Positions 1 to 8,786 of a stretch of DNA of 40,317 nucleotides are shown here, piece by piece. Every line of letters starts with the position of its first letter. The first letter of the stretch is position 1. Below the pieces are notes generated by a model. It did no database searches. It was not told the DNA's origin and saw only the letters and a list, made by a program, of their open reading frames with translations. The DNA is taken from contig JAJZIY010000027.1 of NCBI GenBank assembly GCA_021828475.1, forward strand, positions 1 through 40,317, in the 5' to 3' direction. The translations under genes were made by a program, and so were the position numbers. This DNA is from Actinomycetes bacterium. GTDB lineage: Bacteria; Actinomycetota; Acidimicrobiia; Acidimicrobiales; Palsa-688.

Positions 1-153
1 GGGGGGCAGTCGTGGGTGGCATCGATTGTCTCCTGTTCTCTCTGTGTGGCTTTGTCTTGGCGGTTCTTCGTTTCTCGGCCGTCTGCTTATTTGTGACTAC
101 TCACTTACTTCATGGGGCAAAAAAAGATGCACACGACGGGTGACCATGGGAAA
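1..153. other. Left edge, no gene recognised
   Basis: This stretch is less GC-rich than the rest of the window and holds no credible reading frame. It contains a run of seven A at 119-125. Read from the minus strand this is a T-run just after the tetR gene, but I see no convincing stem before it. At 96-109 lies ACTACTCACTTACT, which resembles the operator upstream of the tetR gene. Confidence 0.4.
96..109. promoter_or_regulatory. Possible second TetR operator-like site
   Basis: On the minus strand the sequence reads AGTAAGTGAGTAGT. Aligned without gaps to the first 14 bases of the operator at 775-792 (AGTGAGTGAGCACT) it matches at 11 positions. The two sites flank the tetR gene, which suggests that the regulator may also control a gene beyond the left edge. 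This is a resemblance only. Confidence 0.25.
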
Positions 154-762
154 TCAACTCCTCCCGGGGTGTGGGGCGGCACGCTGTTCGTCGGTCGTGC
201 CCGGTCCTTCGAGGATGCAGGGCCCGGGCATCCAGGCGATGTCGCGCGCCCAGCCCTCGTCCAGCTCCTCGAGGCCGAGTGCGGCGACCACGTTGATCAA
301 CATGCCCATGGCGAGCCACGCCTGCAGGTCACCCGTCCCGGCGCCCGACGCCCGCCTGGCAACTCCCCATATGAGGCGCATCCCGTCCCGGGCCACCTCC
401 CGCACGCTGTCGTCGTGGACGGAGGCAGTGAAAGCGTGCATCTCCACGAGCAGCAGCTCGGGGTCCTTCACCAGCTCGCTGTAGGCGACGCCCATGGCCT
501 CGAGCGCCTCCGGTCCCTCGAGGCCTTCGGCAGCTCTCTCGAACGCCGCTGCCGTACGCCGGAAGCAGGCGCGCACGACCTCGACGAACAATTCCTTCTT
601 GGAGCCGAACAGGCGGAAGATGTACGGCTGGGAGATGCCTGCCCGCCTGGCAACGTCCTCGGTGGACGTACCCTCGTAGCCTCCCTCGGCGAACGCCGTT
701 GTGGCCGCCCTCACCACCAGCGCTCTGCGCTCGTCTGCGCTCATGCGCTGCTCGGCCATCAC
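154..762 (-). CDS. TetR/AcrR-family transcriptional regulator
   Basis: A 202-residue regulator with the usual TetR layout. The N-terminal helix-turn-helix lies at about residues 12-58, with the typical A-x-x-x-F-A-E-x-G-Y-x-G-T-S pattern and the recognition stretch G-I-S-Q-P-Y-I-F-R-L-F. A helical ligand-binding domain follows. The ligand is not predictable. The start is taken as GTG at 762, because a TAAACT hexamer ends 7 nt upstream and there is no Shine-Dalgarno; ATG at 759 is the next codon. An imperfect palindrome at 775-792 overlaps that hexamer, so autoregulation is likely. The gene is divergent from the ctaG-like gene at 869, which may share the control region. Family is clear, target is not. 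Confidence 0.88.
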   Translation of the reverse strand: MMAEQRMSADERRALVVRAATTAFAEGGYEGTSTEDVARRAGISQPYIFRLFGSKKELFVEVVRACFRRTAAAFERAAEGLEGPEALEAMGVAYSELVKDPELLLVEMHAFTASVHDDSVREVARDGMRLIWGVARRASGAGTGDLQAWLAMGMLINVVAALGLEELDEGWARDIAWMPGPCILEGPGTTDEQRAAPHPGRS

Positions 763-769
763 GAGTAGA

Positions 770-775
770 AGTTTA
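770..775 (-). promoter_or_regulatory. -10 hexamer of leaderless tetR
   Basis: TAAACT on the minus strand, 7 nt before the GTG at 762. No ribosome binding site lies between them, which fits transcription starting at or next to the start codon. It is overlapped by the palindromic operator. Confidence 0.5.
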
Positions 776-792
776 GTTAGTGCTCACTCACT
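775..792. promoter_or_regulatory. Palindromic TetR operator candidate
   Basis: AGTTAGTGCTCACTCACT matches its own reverse complement at 14 of 18 positions. It sits between the divergent tetR and ctaG-like genes and touches the tetR -10 hexamer. Position and symmetry fit a TetR autoregulatory site. Confidence 0.6.
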
Positions 793-868
793 TGTCCAGG
801 GGTGAGCACCGCGACCGGTTGCGGCTCCTCTCGGCGCAGGTAGGCTCGCGGGGCGAAAGGCCAACCTC

Positions 869-2017
869 ATGCCAACAATGAGCCCTCCCCATTTCAGCCT
901 CCACTCCGCCCTCACGGCCTGGCAGTGGGGGCCCTTCCCCATCTGCACGCTCGTGGTCCTCGTCGCGGTGAGCGTCTGGTACATGCGGGCGCAGTGGCAC
1001 CTGGCAACCCGCGGCCGCATGTGGCCGCTGTTGCGAACGGTGCCCTTCTTCGCAGGGCTGGCCGTCGTCGAGCTCGCGGTCCAGTCCCCTGTCGCGACAT
1101 TCACCGGAAGGTACTTCCAGGCGCACGTCATCCAGCACCTGCTCCTGATGGTCGTGGCCCCGCCCCTGCTCGCGCTGGGCGCACCCTCGACCCTGCTGCT
1201 CCAGAGCGGCGGACGCACCCTGAAGAGGCGGTGGTTGGCCGTGCTCCACTCACCGGTGTTCGCGGTGTTGAGCCATCCGGTGGTGGTGTGGTTCTTGTAC
1301 TTCGGGGGCATGTTCGCCTTCTTCCTCACACCGCTCATCAATACGGCCATGCACGACATGGCGGTCATGGACTGCTTCAACCTGGCGTTCCTGCTGTCGG
1401 GCACGCTGTACTGGTGGCCCGTGGTCGGCATCGACCCCATCGCCCGCTGGAGGATGGGGTACGGGGCCCGCATAGCCACCCTGGCGATCGGTGTGCCCTT
1501 CGAGGCCTTCCTCGGCATCGCCATCATGGGCGAGCACCGGCCGGTGGCCACGATGTACACCCTGGGCAGCACCCACGCCGGGGGAGCCCTGCTGTGGGCA
1601 GCCACCGAGATCTCGACCTTCCTCGGCATGGCGCCCGTGTTCCTTCAATGGCTGCGCGCCGACGAGCGGGCGGCCGCGAGGGCGGACGCCGCTGGAGCCC
1701 GGGCTGCCGGGCGTACGGGTACGCCCGGCCCGGCGCCGGCAATGGCCGGCGCACCCATCGGGGCGGCTGCCTCAGGCGCAGGCCCGGCCGGGGTAAGCCA
1801 CGCCGGCCCGGCACCAGAGCTCTCGGCCAAGGCGCCAACAGCGGCGGGCGACGACGGGGTGCGCAACCGGCAGCTGTCGCCGATGGCTGAGCAGTTCCGC
1901 CCCCTGCTACAGCCCGGCAACTCGAGCTGGGAGGCGATGTGGCGCGCCAAGGCGGGCTTCGTGCCCAAGCCTGCAACGGCGGCCGGCAACCCGGAGGCGG
2001 CCCCGGCAGGCGACTAG
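869..2017 (+). CDS. CtaG-type cytochrome c oxidase assembly protein
   Basis: A 382-residue membrane protein. The first 260 or so residues are mostly hydrophobic and give about seven membrane segments. The family signature H-V-I-Q-H-L-L-L-M is at residues 86-94, followed by a Pro-Pro pair. This is the caa3_CtaG family, found with oxidase assembly and copper delivery in Gram-positive bacteria. Residues from about 262 to the end form an Ala/Gly/Pro-rich, probably disordered tail not needed for the fold. The start ATG has AAAGG 8 nt upstream. No oxidase subunit genes are in the window, so its partner lies elsewhere. The stop codon overlaps that of the convergent moeA in a shared CTAG. Confidence 0.85.
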   Translation: MPTMSPPHFSLHSALTAWQWGPFPICTLVVLVAVSVWYMRAQWHLATRGRMWPLLRTVPFFAGLAVVELAVQSPVATFTGRYFQAHVIQHLLLMVVAPPLLALGAPSTLLLQSGGRTLKRRWLAVLHSPVFAVLSHPVVVWFLYFGGMFAFFLTPLINTAMHDMAVMDCFNLAFLLSGTLYWWPVVGIDPIARWRMGYGARIATLAIGVPFEAFLGIAIMGEHRPVATMYTLGSTHAGGALLWAATEISTFLGMAPVFLQWLRADERAAARADAAGARAAGRTGTPGPAPAMAGAPIGAAASGAGPAGVSHAGPAPELSAKAPTAAGDDGVRNRQLSPMAEQFRPLLQPGNSSWEAMWRAKAGFVPKPATAAGNPEAAPAGD

Positions 2018-3267
2018 CCCGGCGGTGCGGCGCCCGAAGGCTCTCCGAGGACCCAGACCTCGACCGGGTCGCCCGCACGTGCTCCGAGACCGTCAGGGAG
2101 CGCGACGAGGCTGTTGGACAGGGCGAGGCTGCGGAGCTGGTGCGAACCCTGCCCGGTCAGAGGAGACACCTCCAGCGCCCCCTGCGCCCCGACGGCCAGG
2201 ACGGCCCTGACGAGGTGGAGCTTGCCGTCGGGCCTGCGAGGCAGGTCGGCGGTAGCGCGCGCCCGCACGACGGGACGCAGGAGGTCGGAACGGCCTGCCA
2301 TGCGCCGCAGCGCGGGGCGGGCGAACAGCTCGTAGGAGACCAGCGCGGACACAGGGTTGCCCGGTAGACCGAAGAGCGGGGTGCCCCCAGGAGGCAGCAG
2401 GCAGAAGCCAAAGGGCTTGGCCGGCTTGACAGCCACCTGCATCCACTGGGAGCGGGCACCCTCCATGGACGAGATGACAGCTTTCACCACGTCGCGGTCG
2501 CCCACGCTCACACCGCCGCTCGTCACCACAGCGTCGCATCGGCCGGCTGCGGAGGCGAGCAGAGCTGCCACGGCACCGGGGTCGTCGCCCACCCAGCCCA
2601 GGTCGACCGCAGAAAACCCGTCACTGCGCAGTTGCGCCAGTAGTGCCGGGCGATTGCTGTCGCGGATCTTGCCCGGTGGCAGGGCTCCCGCGCCCTGCAC
2701 CAACTCGTCCCCGGTCGAGAGCACACCTACCCTGGGCACGGGATAGGCCCGTACGGTGAGCGCACCGACGCTCGCCAGGACGCCGACGTGCGCCGGGCGC
2801 AGGACCGTGCCCGGGCCGAACACGACGGAGCCGGCACTGATGTCGTCGCCGGGCAGGCGTACGTTGGTGCCCGCCTCCAGCGCGTGCTCCACCACGACCG
2901 ACCCCTCGCCGTCCGGGCTGGTCTGCTCGACCATGCAGACCGAGTCGGCGCCGGCAGGCATGACTGCTCCGGTCATGATGCGCACGGCTTGGCCGGGACC
3001 GACCACTACACCCGCCGGGTCGTCGCCCGCCATCAGCTCGCCCACGACCTCGAGGCGTACCGGAGCTGCGGCGACGTCCGCCGCCCGGACGGCGTAGCCG
3101 TCCATCGACGAATTGGGGAAAGGTGGGATGTCGGCGGGGGCGACGACCTCCTCCGCCAGCACCCGTCCGCAGACATCCGCCAAAGGGGTGCCTACCGGCA
3201 CCAGAGGCTCGCAGGCGGCCAGCACGGCCCGGCGCGCACGGCCGACAGGTACGAGGGACCTCTCCAC
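2014..3267 (-). CDS. moeA: Molybdopterin molybdenumtransferase MoeA
   Basis: Inserts molybdate into adenylylated molybdopterin at the end of molybdenum cofactor synthesis. Seen here: S-M-D-G-Y-A-V at residues 54-60, then the central MoCF-binding domain with S-T-G-D-E-L, T-S-G-G-V-S-V-G-D-R-D, and G-L-P-G-N-P-V-S-A. An E-V-type C-terminal domain ends the protein. The chosen GTG at 3267 gives 417 residues, the usual MoeA length. A longer frame runs to 3366 but would overlap the ribosome site of the divergent gene. TACGAT lies 8 nt before this GTG, fitting a leaderless start. No other cofactor gene is nearby. The family call is firm, the start is moderately sure. Confidence 0.92.
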   Translation of the reverse strand: MERSLVPVGRARRAVLAACEPLVPVGTPLADVCGRVLAEEVVAPADIPPFPNSSMDGYAVRAADVAAAPVRLEVVGELMAGDDPAGVVVGPGQAVRIMTGAVMPAGADSVCMVEQTSPDGEGSVVVEHALEAGTNVRLPGDDISAGSVVFGPGTVLRPAHVGVLASVGALTVRAYPVPRVGVLSTGDELVQGAGALPPGKIRDSNRPALLAQLRSDGFSAVDLGWVGDDPGAVAALLASAAGRCDAVVTSGGVSVGDRDVVKAVISSMEGARSQWMQVAVKPAKPFGFCLLPPGGTPLFGLPGNPVSALVSYELFARPALRRMAGRSDLLRPVVRARATADLPRRPDGKLHLVRAVLAVGAQGALEVSPLTGQGSHQLRSLALSNSLVALPDGLGARAGDPVEVWVLGEPSGAAPPG

Positions 3268-3275
3268 GGTCCGCA

Positions 3276-3281
3276 ATCGTA
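3276..3281 (-). promoter_or_regulatory. -10 hexamer of leaderless moeA
   Basis: TACGAT on the minus strand lies 8 nt before the GTG at 3267, with no Shine-Dalgarno in between. The spacing is slightly longer than in the other leaderless genes of this window. Confidence 0.35.
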
Positions 3282-3369
3282 CGGGAGCCGGCGCGCCTGG
3301 CGGTTCCCCGGACTGCGCCTGGTGCTGGAGTAGCGTCACCGAAAGGCAACGCTGCAGGAGGACCACGCC

Positions 3370-4209
3370 GTGAAGGGCCGAGGAGGTGCGTTGCGGGCGC
3401 TGCTACCTGAACCTGCGGACCTGGTGGACCTGGTCGAGACCTATGCGAGCGGCATCCCAGGGGGCGGGGACAGGCCCTTCGTGCGGGTCAACATGATCTC
3501 GAGCCTCGACGGGGCGATCGCCGTGGCGGGACGCTCGGCTGGCCTGGGCGGCGGGGGGGACAGGCTCTTGTTCCACGTGCTGCGCTCCCTGTGCGACGTC
3601 GTGCTCGTCGGAGCGGGTACGGCCCGGGTCGAGCGCTACCGCCAGGTCCACGTGCCCCCCGAGGTGCAGGAGGTCCGGCGCTCACGCGGGCAGGCGCCGG
3701 TGCCCCCGGTGGCCGTCGTCACCCAGAGCTGCAACCTCGACTGGTCCTCGGAGCTCTTCAGAGGGCCGGGCCCGCGCACGATCGTGCTGGCGCCCGGCAA
3801 CACGCCCGCCGATGCCCTGCAGCAAGCGCGGGTGGTCGCCGATGTAATGACGGTCGGCGCTGGCGCCGTGGACCTGACGGCGGCCGTGGCCTCGCTGCAC
3901 GACATGGGGCTCGCACATGTTCTGTGCGAGGGCGGCCCCACCCTCAACACCAGCCTGGCTGCGGCCAACCTGGTCGACGAGCTCTGCCTGACCCTGTCCC
4001 CACAACTGGCGGGCTGCGTCGGAGGGGTGCTCCTCGGCGGGTGGCTCGGGAGCACCGGCGTGTGGATGGCACGGACAGAGGCCGACGGCACGCGCAACTT
4101 CCGCAGCCAACCGCTCGCCCAGCTCGTCCCCCTGAGGCTGGTGTCGCTACTGGAAGACGAGAGCTACCTGTTCCTGCGGCTGGCTGCGGCCCGGCCACCA
4201 CAAGGCTGA
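3370..4209 (+). CDS. RibD C-terminal-domain reductase (dihydrofolate reductase-like fold)
   Basis: A 279-residue stand-alone reductase domain related to the C-terminal half of RibD, which reduces the ribosylamino-pyrimidine in riboflavin synthesis. Seen: V-N-M-I-S-S-L-D-G-A near residue 37, D-V-V-L-V-G-A-G-T-A-R near 77 and the C-E-G-G-P-T-L-N nucleotide-binding stretch near 190. It lacks a deaminase domain. Such single-domain proteins in actinobacteria act on various pteridine- or flavin-like substrates, so riboflavin synthesis is possible but not shown; no other rib gene is nearby. The GTG start has GGAG 9 nt upstream. It is divergent from moeA. Confidence 0.8.
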   Translation: MKGRGGALRALLPEPADLVDLVETYASGIPGGGDRPFVRVNMISSLDGAIAVAGRSAGLGGGGDRLLFHVLRSLCDVVLVGAGTARVERYRQVHVPPEVQEVRRSRGQAPVPPVAVVTQSCNLDWSSELFRGPGPRTIVLAPGNTPADALQQARVVADVMTVGAGAVDLTAAVASLHDMGLAHVLCEGGPTLNTSLAAANLVDELCLTLSPQLAGCVGGVLLGGWLGSTGVWMARTEADGTRNFRSQPLAQLVPLRLVSLLEDESYLFLRLAAARPPQG

Positions 4210-4242
4210 CACCGGCCACAACCTCGTTGACGGGGACCGGAC

Positions 4243-4259
4243 TGGCCCCGCCGGGGCCA
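4243..4259. terminator. GC hairpin between convergent genes
   Basis: TGGCCCC and GGGGCCA pair perfectly around a 3-nt loop, in the 126-nt gap between the convergent ends of the RibD-like gene and the DUF6941-like gene. There is no U-tract. It could serve both genes, but such stems are common in DNA this rich in G and C. Confidence 0.35.
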
Positions 4260-4335
4260 ACCTGGACGCATGCCGGGCCAGCGATGACGGGTGCTCCGGG
4301 GAGTCACCGCACAGCCCTGGGCGGGGTAGGCCCCC

Positions 4336-4869
4336 TCAGAGGAACGGACCGGGGGCGCCCTGCCCCTCGGCCTGACCGGGTACGCCCGGCGCGCCGCCGA
4401 ACATCTCCGGCGGCTGCATGGGCATGAGCCGGAACGACGTCCGGTCCATCTCGCGCCCGTCCACCCTGACACTGAAGTAGTAAGCCCCGAGCTCCGGCAG
4501 GCCCAAGCCGAACATGGGTATCGCCATCGGCATCGTCCACTCGTCACCGGGAAGCATCTGGGGCGAACGCGGTGCAAGGAAATACGCGATGAACATCCCG
4601 CTGTCGGCCGGGTCGCTGCCCTCGGGCAGCTCGTCCGTCAACGGGATGCGGGTCTCGCCGGTCGTACCCATCAGGACGAGCTCGAGAGTCATCTTGTGCT
4701 GGACGTCGGTGTCGTCCAAGCCGATCAGGCCCATGATGGCCAGCGAGACGTTGACCCGGTAGGGCGGCTCGGGCGTCCCGCTGGCCAGCATGGCCAAGCC
4801 GGCCCCCGAGATGAACAGCTTCCCCCCGCAGACTTCGGCGAAGTCGCACAGTATGACCTTGGCGTCCAT
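4336..4869 (-). CDS. DUF6941-like conserved protein
   Basis: A 177-residue soluble protein. The opening M-D-A-K-V-I-L-C-D-F-A-E-V followed by G-G-K-L-F-I-S-G-A-G matches the small bacterial family I know as DUF6941, whose function is unknown. The fold is predicted rich in beta strands, with a Pro/Gly-rich C-terminus. The frame extends much further upstream, but only this part has protein-like composition. ATG at 4869 is chosen because TAGCTT lies 7 nt before it, fitting a leaderless message. It is divergent from an amino-acid permease; a functional link is not shown. The family name is from memory. Confidence 0.72.
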   Translation of the reverse strand: MDAKVILCDFAEVCGGKLFISGAGLAMLASGTPEPPYRVNVSLAIMGLIGLDDTDVQHKMTLELVLMGTTGETRIPLTDELPEGSDPADSGMFIAYFLAPRSPQMLPGDEWTMPMAIPMFGLGLPELGAYYFSVRVDGREMDRTSFRLMPMQPPEMFGGAPGVPGQAEGQGAPGPFL

Positions 4870-4876
4870 TCCCAAG

Positions 4877-4882
4877 AAGCTA
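4877..4882 (-). promoter_or_regulatory. -10 hexamer of leaderless DUF6941 gene
   Basis: TAGCTT on the minus strand ends 7 nt before the ATG at 4869. No ribosome site is present between them. Confidence 0.5.
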
Positions 4883-4943
4883 CGGCCTGGGCGCCAACGG
4901 CGCCAACCGGCAAGGGCCGTCGGCCCCGGGCTGGCGTCTGGGC

Positions 4944-5003
4944 GCCGGGAGCAGGTCGGCGGGCCGGGAGCAGGTCGGCGGGCCGGGAGCAGGCCGGGAG
5001 CAG
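4944..5003. repeat. Short GC-rich tandem repeat in a divergent promoter region
   Basis: Two exact 19-bp copies (GCCGGGAGCAGGTCGGCGG, at 4944-4962 and 4963-4981) are followed by two 11-bp truncated copies (GCCGGGAGCAG). The array lies between the DUF6941-like gene and the permease, 60 bp before the permease's nearest upstream features. It looks like slippage-prone DNA; a regulatory role is not evident. Confidence 0.8.
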
Positions 5004-5112
5004 CTGGCAGCGTGCGAGCGGGCATGCAGCTTCGGCGGCCCGTATTGTTGGCGCGGGCGCTCGCACGACGCGCCGGCGGGGGTAAGCCGCCTGCACATGG
5101 AGGGTGAGTGGT

Positions 5113-6786
5113 ATGGCCACAGTCAGCGTCGCCCGCGACACCATTGAGAGCGGGCGAGCGGGGAGCCCCAAACTCAAGCGCCAGGTAGGGCTTCTCGGCC
5201 TGACGGCCGTCTCGCTTGGATCGGTCATCGGCTCGGGGTGGCTGCTCGGCACGCTCGGGGCCGCCGGTTACGCTGGCCCGGCGTCGCTCGTGTCCTGGGC
5301 GCTGGCAGCATTCATGCTGGTGTTCATCGCCCTGATGTACACCGAGCTGGGGGCTGCGTACCCGGTGTCCGGGGGCACGGCTCGCTACTCCCTGCTCAGC
5401 TTCGGCCCTCTGGGCGGTTTCGCCGCAGGGTGGATGTCCTGGTTGCAGGCGGTCACGCTGGCACCGATAGAGACGGAGGCCGCCATCAGGTACCTGGAGC
5501 CCAAGTGGCACGGCGTCGTCGACACCAAGACGCTGCTGCTCACGGGCAAGGGCCTCGGCTTCGCCATCCTCTTCATCGTCTTCTTCACGCTTGTCAACCT
5601 GGCCGGCATACGTTGGATGGCCGGGCTCAACCGCTTCGCGGTCTACTGGAAGGCCCTCATACCGGTGATAACCATCGCCGCCATCGCCATGACCACCTTC
5701 CACCCGGCCAACTTCCACGCAGGCGGGGGCTTCTCGCCTTTCGGCGTCCAGGGCATCTTCAAGGCCCTACCCGGCGGGGTGGTGTTCGCCCTGCTCGGTT
5801 TCGAGCAGGCCGCCCAGCTCGGGGGTGAGGCGAGGGACCCCCAGCGCGACCTCCCGCGGGCCATCATCGCATCGCTGCTGCTCGGGGTACTGCTCTACCT
5901 GTGCCTGGAGGTGGTGCTGATCGGGGCCATCAACCCGGCCAACCTGGCCCTGCCCGCCAGCTGGCACCACCCGCTCGGGAGCATAGGCAGCTACGGCCCG
6001 TACGCCCAGATGGCGACGGCGCTCGGCTTGGGGTGGCTGGCGGTACTGCTCTACATAGACGCGGTGGTCTCCCCGGCGGGCAAAGGCATGCTCTACGTGA
6101 CCACGACCTCGAGGATCACCTACTCGATGGGCAGTGCGGGGACCCTGCCCAGTGCCTTCGAAAGGATCGACCGCCGCTCCGTGCCCTGGTTCAGCGTCAT
6201 CCTGGCGTCGTCGTTCGGGGTCCTGGTCTTCCTGCCCTTCGGCGGCTGGAACAAGCTGGTCGTCTTCATATCGAGTGCCACCGCCTTCATGTACGCCTTC
6301 GCGCCCGTTTCACTGGCTGCGCTGCGGCGTTCCGACCCGGACCGTTACCGGCCCTACCGTGTCCCCGCCGCCCAGGTCCTGGCCCCGCTGGCTTTCGTGT
6401 TCGCAAACCTGATCGTCTATTGGGGCGGCTGGCCGGCTGTGTGGCGCATAAGCGTCGGCGTCGCCATCGGCGTCGCCCTATTGGGCCTTACCCGGGCCAC
6501 GACGCCTGCTGCCAGGCGCCAGCCCCTCAACCTGAAGCCGGCGGCCTGGGTGGTCCCCTGGATCGGCGGCATCATGGTTCTCGACGCGATCGGCCCGCGC
6601 TACGTGTCGAGCTACCGCCAGGTCGTGCCCTTCTGGTGGGACCTCGGCGCTGTGGCTCTCTGGAGCCTGCTCGTCTTCTACCTGGCGCAGTGGCTGGCAC
6701 TGCCCCGCGAGGCCGTCGCAGCCAACATCGAAGCGGCGCGGATGGCAACCACCGAGGAAGAGATCGAGCTGGGGATCGGAGCATGA
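5113..6786 (+). CDS. APC-superfamily amino-acid permease
   Basis: A 557-residue inner-membrane transporter with about twelve to fourteen hydrophobic segments. The first segment carries the APC signature G-S-V-I-G-S-G-W-L, and Y-P-V-S-G-G follows the second, as in amino acid-polyamine-organocation carriers. A G-F-E-Q stretch occurs in the middle. The substrate cannot be told from sequence. ATG at 5113 is preferred to the in-frame GTG at 5104, because GGAGGG ends 8 nt before the ATG and runs into the GTG. The last 25 residues are acidic and cytosolic. It is divergent from the DUF6941-like gene across a tandem repeat. Confidence 0.88.
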   Translation: MATVSVARDTIESGRAGSPKLKRQVGLLGLTAVSLGSVIGSGWLLGTLGAAGYAGPASLVSWALAAFMLVFIALMYTELGAAYPVSGGTARYSLLSFGPLGGFAAGWMSWLQAVTLAPIETEAAIRYLEPKWHGVVDTKTLLLTGKGLGFAILFIVFFTLVNLAGIRWMAGLNRFAVYWKALIPVITIAAIAMTTFHPANFHAGGGFSPFGVQGIFKALPGGVVFALLGFEQAAQLGGEARDPQRDLPRAIIASLLLGVLLYLCLEVVLIGAINPANLALPASWHHPLGSIGSYGPYAQMATALGLGWLAVLLYIDAVVSPAGKGMLYVTTTSRITYSMGSAGTLPSAFERIDRRSVPWFSVILASSFGVLVFLPFGGWNKLVVFISSATAFMYAFAPVSLAALRRSDPDRYRPYRVPAAQVLAPLAFVFANLIVYWGGWPAVWRISVGVAIGVALLGLTRATTPAARRQPLNLKPAAWVVPWIGGIMVLDAIGPRYVSSYRQVVPFWWDLGAVALWSLLVFYLAQWLALPREAVAANIEAARMATTEEEIELGIGA

Positions 6787-6892
6787 CCGCGCTGCCCGCA
6801 GCGCCGGCGGCTTGGGTGGCCCGGCCCGCCGGGTGGGTACGGTGGCGGGAGGTTGGCACGCGCCACGACCCGTTACGGGCAGGGACGTTCGG

Positions 6893-8779
6893 ATGGAGGG
6901 ACAACTGACGGCACAGCCGGCGGCGAGCGGCTCTCGCGGGCCCGTGGGCAAAGGCGGCGGCGCTGACAGCGCCACACCCTCCGGCGCCCTGACCGGCGAG
7001 CCACCCCCGCGCTCACCGGCGACGGCGGTCCTTGCGCGCGAGACCGAGACCGCCTCGCCCGTACCCGCGGCACCGGGGCACCCGGCGCACGGCACCCCCC
7101 CGACAGGCGCCCCGCCGGCGGCACCGGCCCAACCCGGGCGCCTGCTGGCATTCGGCGAACGGGCCGGGGTGCTCGCCAGGCGGGTGGGGGCACGGCCTCG
7201 CTTCGACCTCGCCCTCGTCGTCGTGCTCATGGCGGTGGCCATAGGCCTGCGGTGGAGGACGATCGGTACCAATTACTGGGGCGACGAGGCGATCGCCATC
7301 GGCATAGCGACCCACTCGATCGGGTCGCTCCCCCACTACCTCGTCAACGACGGCTCCCCGCCCCTCTACTACGTCGCCCTGCACTACTGGATGGACGTCT
7401 TCGGGCGCTCGGAGGTGGCGACCCACGCGCTCTCCCTGATCCCTGCGGTGATGGCGGTACCGGTCTCGTGGTGGGCGGGCAACCGGCTCTTCGGGCATTG
7501 GGCGGCCCGGGCTGCCGCAGCCATGGTCGCCACCTGCGCCTACCTCGACTACTACGCCACCGAGACGCGCATGTACTCGTGGCTCGTGATGACCGCCATC
7601 GTCGCCCTGACCTTCTTCGTCCTGGCCGTACGGGGCGAGGGCAGGCGCTATTGGCTCGGCGCCACCGTGTTGATGGCGACGATCCTCTACCTCCAGTACT
7701 GGGGCCTCTACGTGCTGGCGGCTACGTCGCTCGTCGGGTCGCTCACGGGGGTGCGCTCGCGCGACTGGCGGCTCGTGCGCTCGACGGTGCTCTATTTCGC
7801 AGCCTGCGCTGCGGCCTTCGCTCCCTGGGCGCCCCAGTTCGTGCGCCAGCTCACCAGCACCGGGGCCCCCTGGGCCCCCAAGCCCAACCTCCTCGACCTC
7901 ATAGGCGACGTCTTCAACGCCGTAGCGTCCGCCGGCTGGGCCGGGCCGCTGGTAGCCCTGGTCGTCGCGGCGCAGGCCGCCTACCTCAGGGGGCGGGTGC
8001 GCCGTACGGCGGCGGGCATGTCCGGGCGCCCACCCCGGTGGTGGCGCCCGGGACCGGTACCCTCGACGCTGACCTTGGCCTCGGCGGTCCCCTTGACGAC
8101 CATCGCAGTGGCGTGGCTCGCGGGCCAGATCGTCAATTCCTGGAACCCCCGCTACCTCGGGATCGCCGTCGTACCCGCCCTGGTGGCCCTGGCCGGTGGC
8201 CTTGCCGCCGCCAGGCGGGGCTTCGCCGCCCTCGTGCTGTCCGTTTGCACCGTCACTGCCACCGCCGTTCCTCTGCTGGTCGACCGCCAGCTCACGGTGA
8301 CGACAGCCAAGTCCAACGTGGCCGAGATGCTCCAACGCCTCCACCCGCTGCTGCACCCCGGGGCACTGGTCATCTCCACCGAGGTGACCAACATGCCCGT
8401 CATCGCACTGGACCTCGGCCCCGGCTACCGCTACGCGTCCCCTCTGGGGCTACTGCGGGATCCTCTGGTGGTCAACTGGACCGACCTGCCCACGCGGCTG
8501 CAGGCCGTCAGCGCCCAGTCCAACCTCGAGCCCCTGCTCAACTCGCTCCCCGCAGGCGGCCAGGTGCTGATGGTCAACCCCACGGCGTGGGGCGGCCAGG
8601 AGACGCCGGCCCGCTACCTTGGGCCTGTAAAAGCGGAGGGCGTGGCCGCCAACCAGGTGGTCGTCGACGACCCACGCTTGGCAAAAGTGGCCTACCAGGG
8701 CGTGAGCCGCTACTCGAACCCCCTGTACCCGATGACGGCGACGCTCTTCGTCAAAGTCGCCGGGCACCGAGCCCGTTAG
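6893..8779 (+). CDS. GT-C membrane glycosyltransferase (GT39-like)
   Basis: A polyprenyl-phosphate-sugar-dependent mannosyltransferase-like protein of 628 residues. After a disordered Pro/Ala-rich N-terminal region of about 100 residues come roughly ten to twelve membrane segments. The first extracytoplasmic loop has the acidic pair W-G-D-E-A (residues 129-133) and N-D-G-S-P-P-L-Y-Y, typical of GT39/GT83-type enzymes. The acceptor, protein or lipid, is unknown. The ATG at 6893 is chosen; the frame is open to a TTG at 6812, but neither start has a strong ribosome site. Its end is 7 nt from the 3' end of a convergent tRNA gene. Confidence 0.82.
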   Translation: MEGQLTAQPAASGSRGPVGKGGGADSATPSGALTGEPPPRSPATAVLARETETASPVPAAPGHPAHGTPPTGAPPAAPAQPGRLLAFGERAGVLARRVGARPRFDLALVVVLMAVAIGLRWRTIGTNYWGDEAIAIGIATHSIGSLPHYLVNDGSPPLYYVALHYWMDVFGRSEVATHALSLIPAVMAVPVSWWAGNRLFGHWAARAAAAMVATCAYLDYYATETRMYSWLVMTAIVALTFFVLAVRGEGRRYWLGATVLMATILYLQYWGLYVLAATSLVGSLTGVRSRDWRLVRSTVLYFAACAAAFAPWAPQFVRQLTSTGAPWAPKPNLLDLIGDVFNAVASAGWAGPLVALVVAAQAAYLRGRVRRTAAGMSGRPPRWWRPGPVPSTLTLASAVPLTTIAVAWLAGQIVNSWNPRYLGIAVVPALVALAGGLAAARRGFAALVLSVCTVTATAVPLLVDRQLTVTTAKSNVAEMLQRLHPLLHPGALVISTEVTNMPVIALDLGPGYRYASPLGLLRDPLVVNWTDLPTRLQAVSAQSNLEPLLNSLPAGGQVLMVNPTAWGGQETPARYLGPVKAEGVAANQVVVDDPRLAKVAYQGVSRYSNPLYPMTATLFVKVAGHRAR

Positions 8780-8786
8780 CTGTGAG

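Noticed and set aside
119..125. A-run after the first tetR gene as an intrinsic terminator on the minus strand
   Set aside because: No stable stem precedes the T-run in the reading direction.
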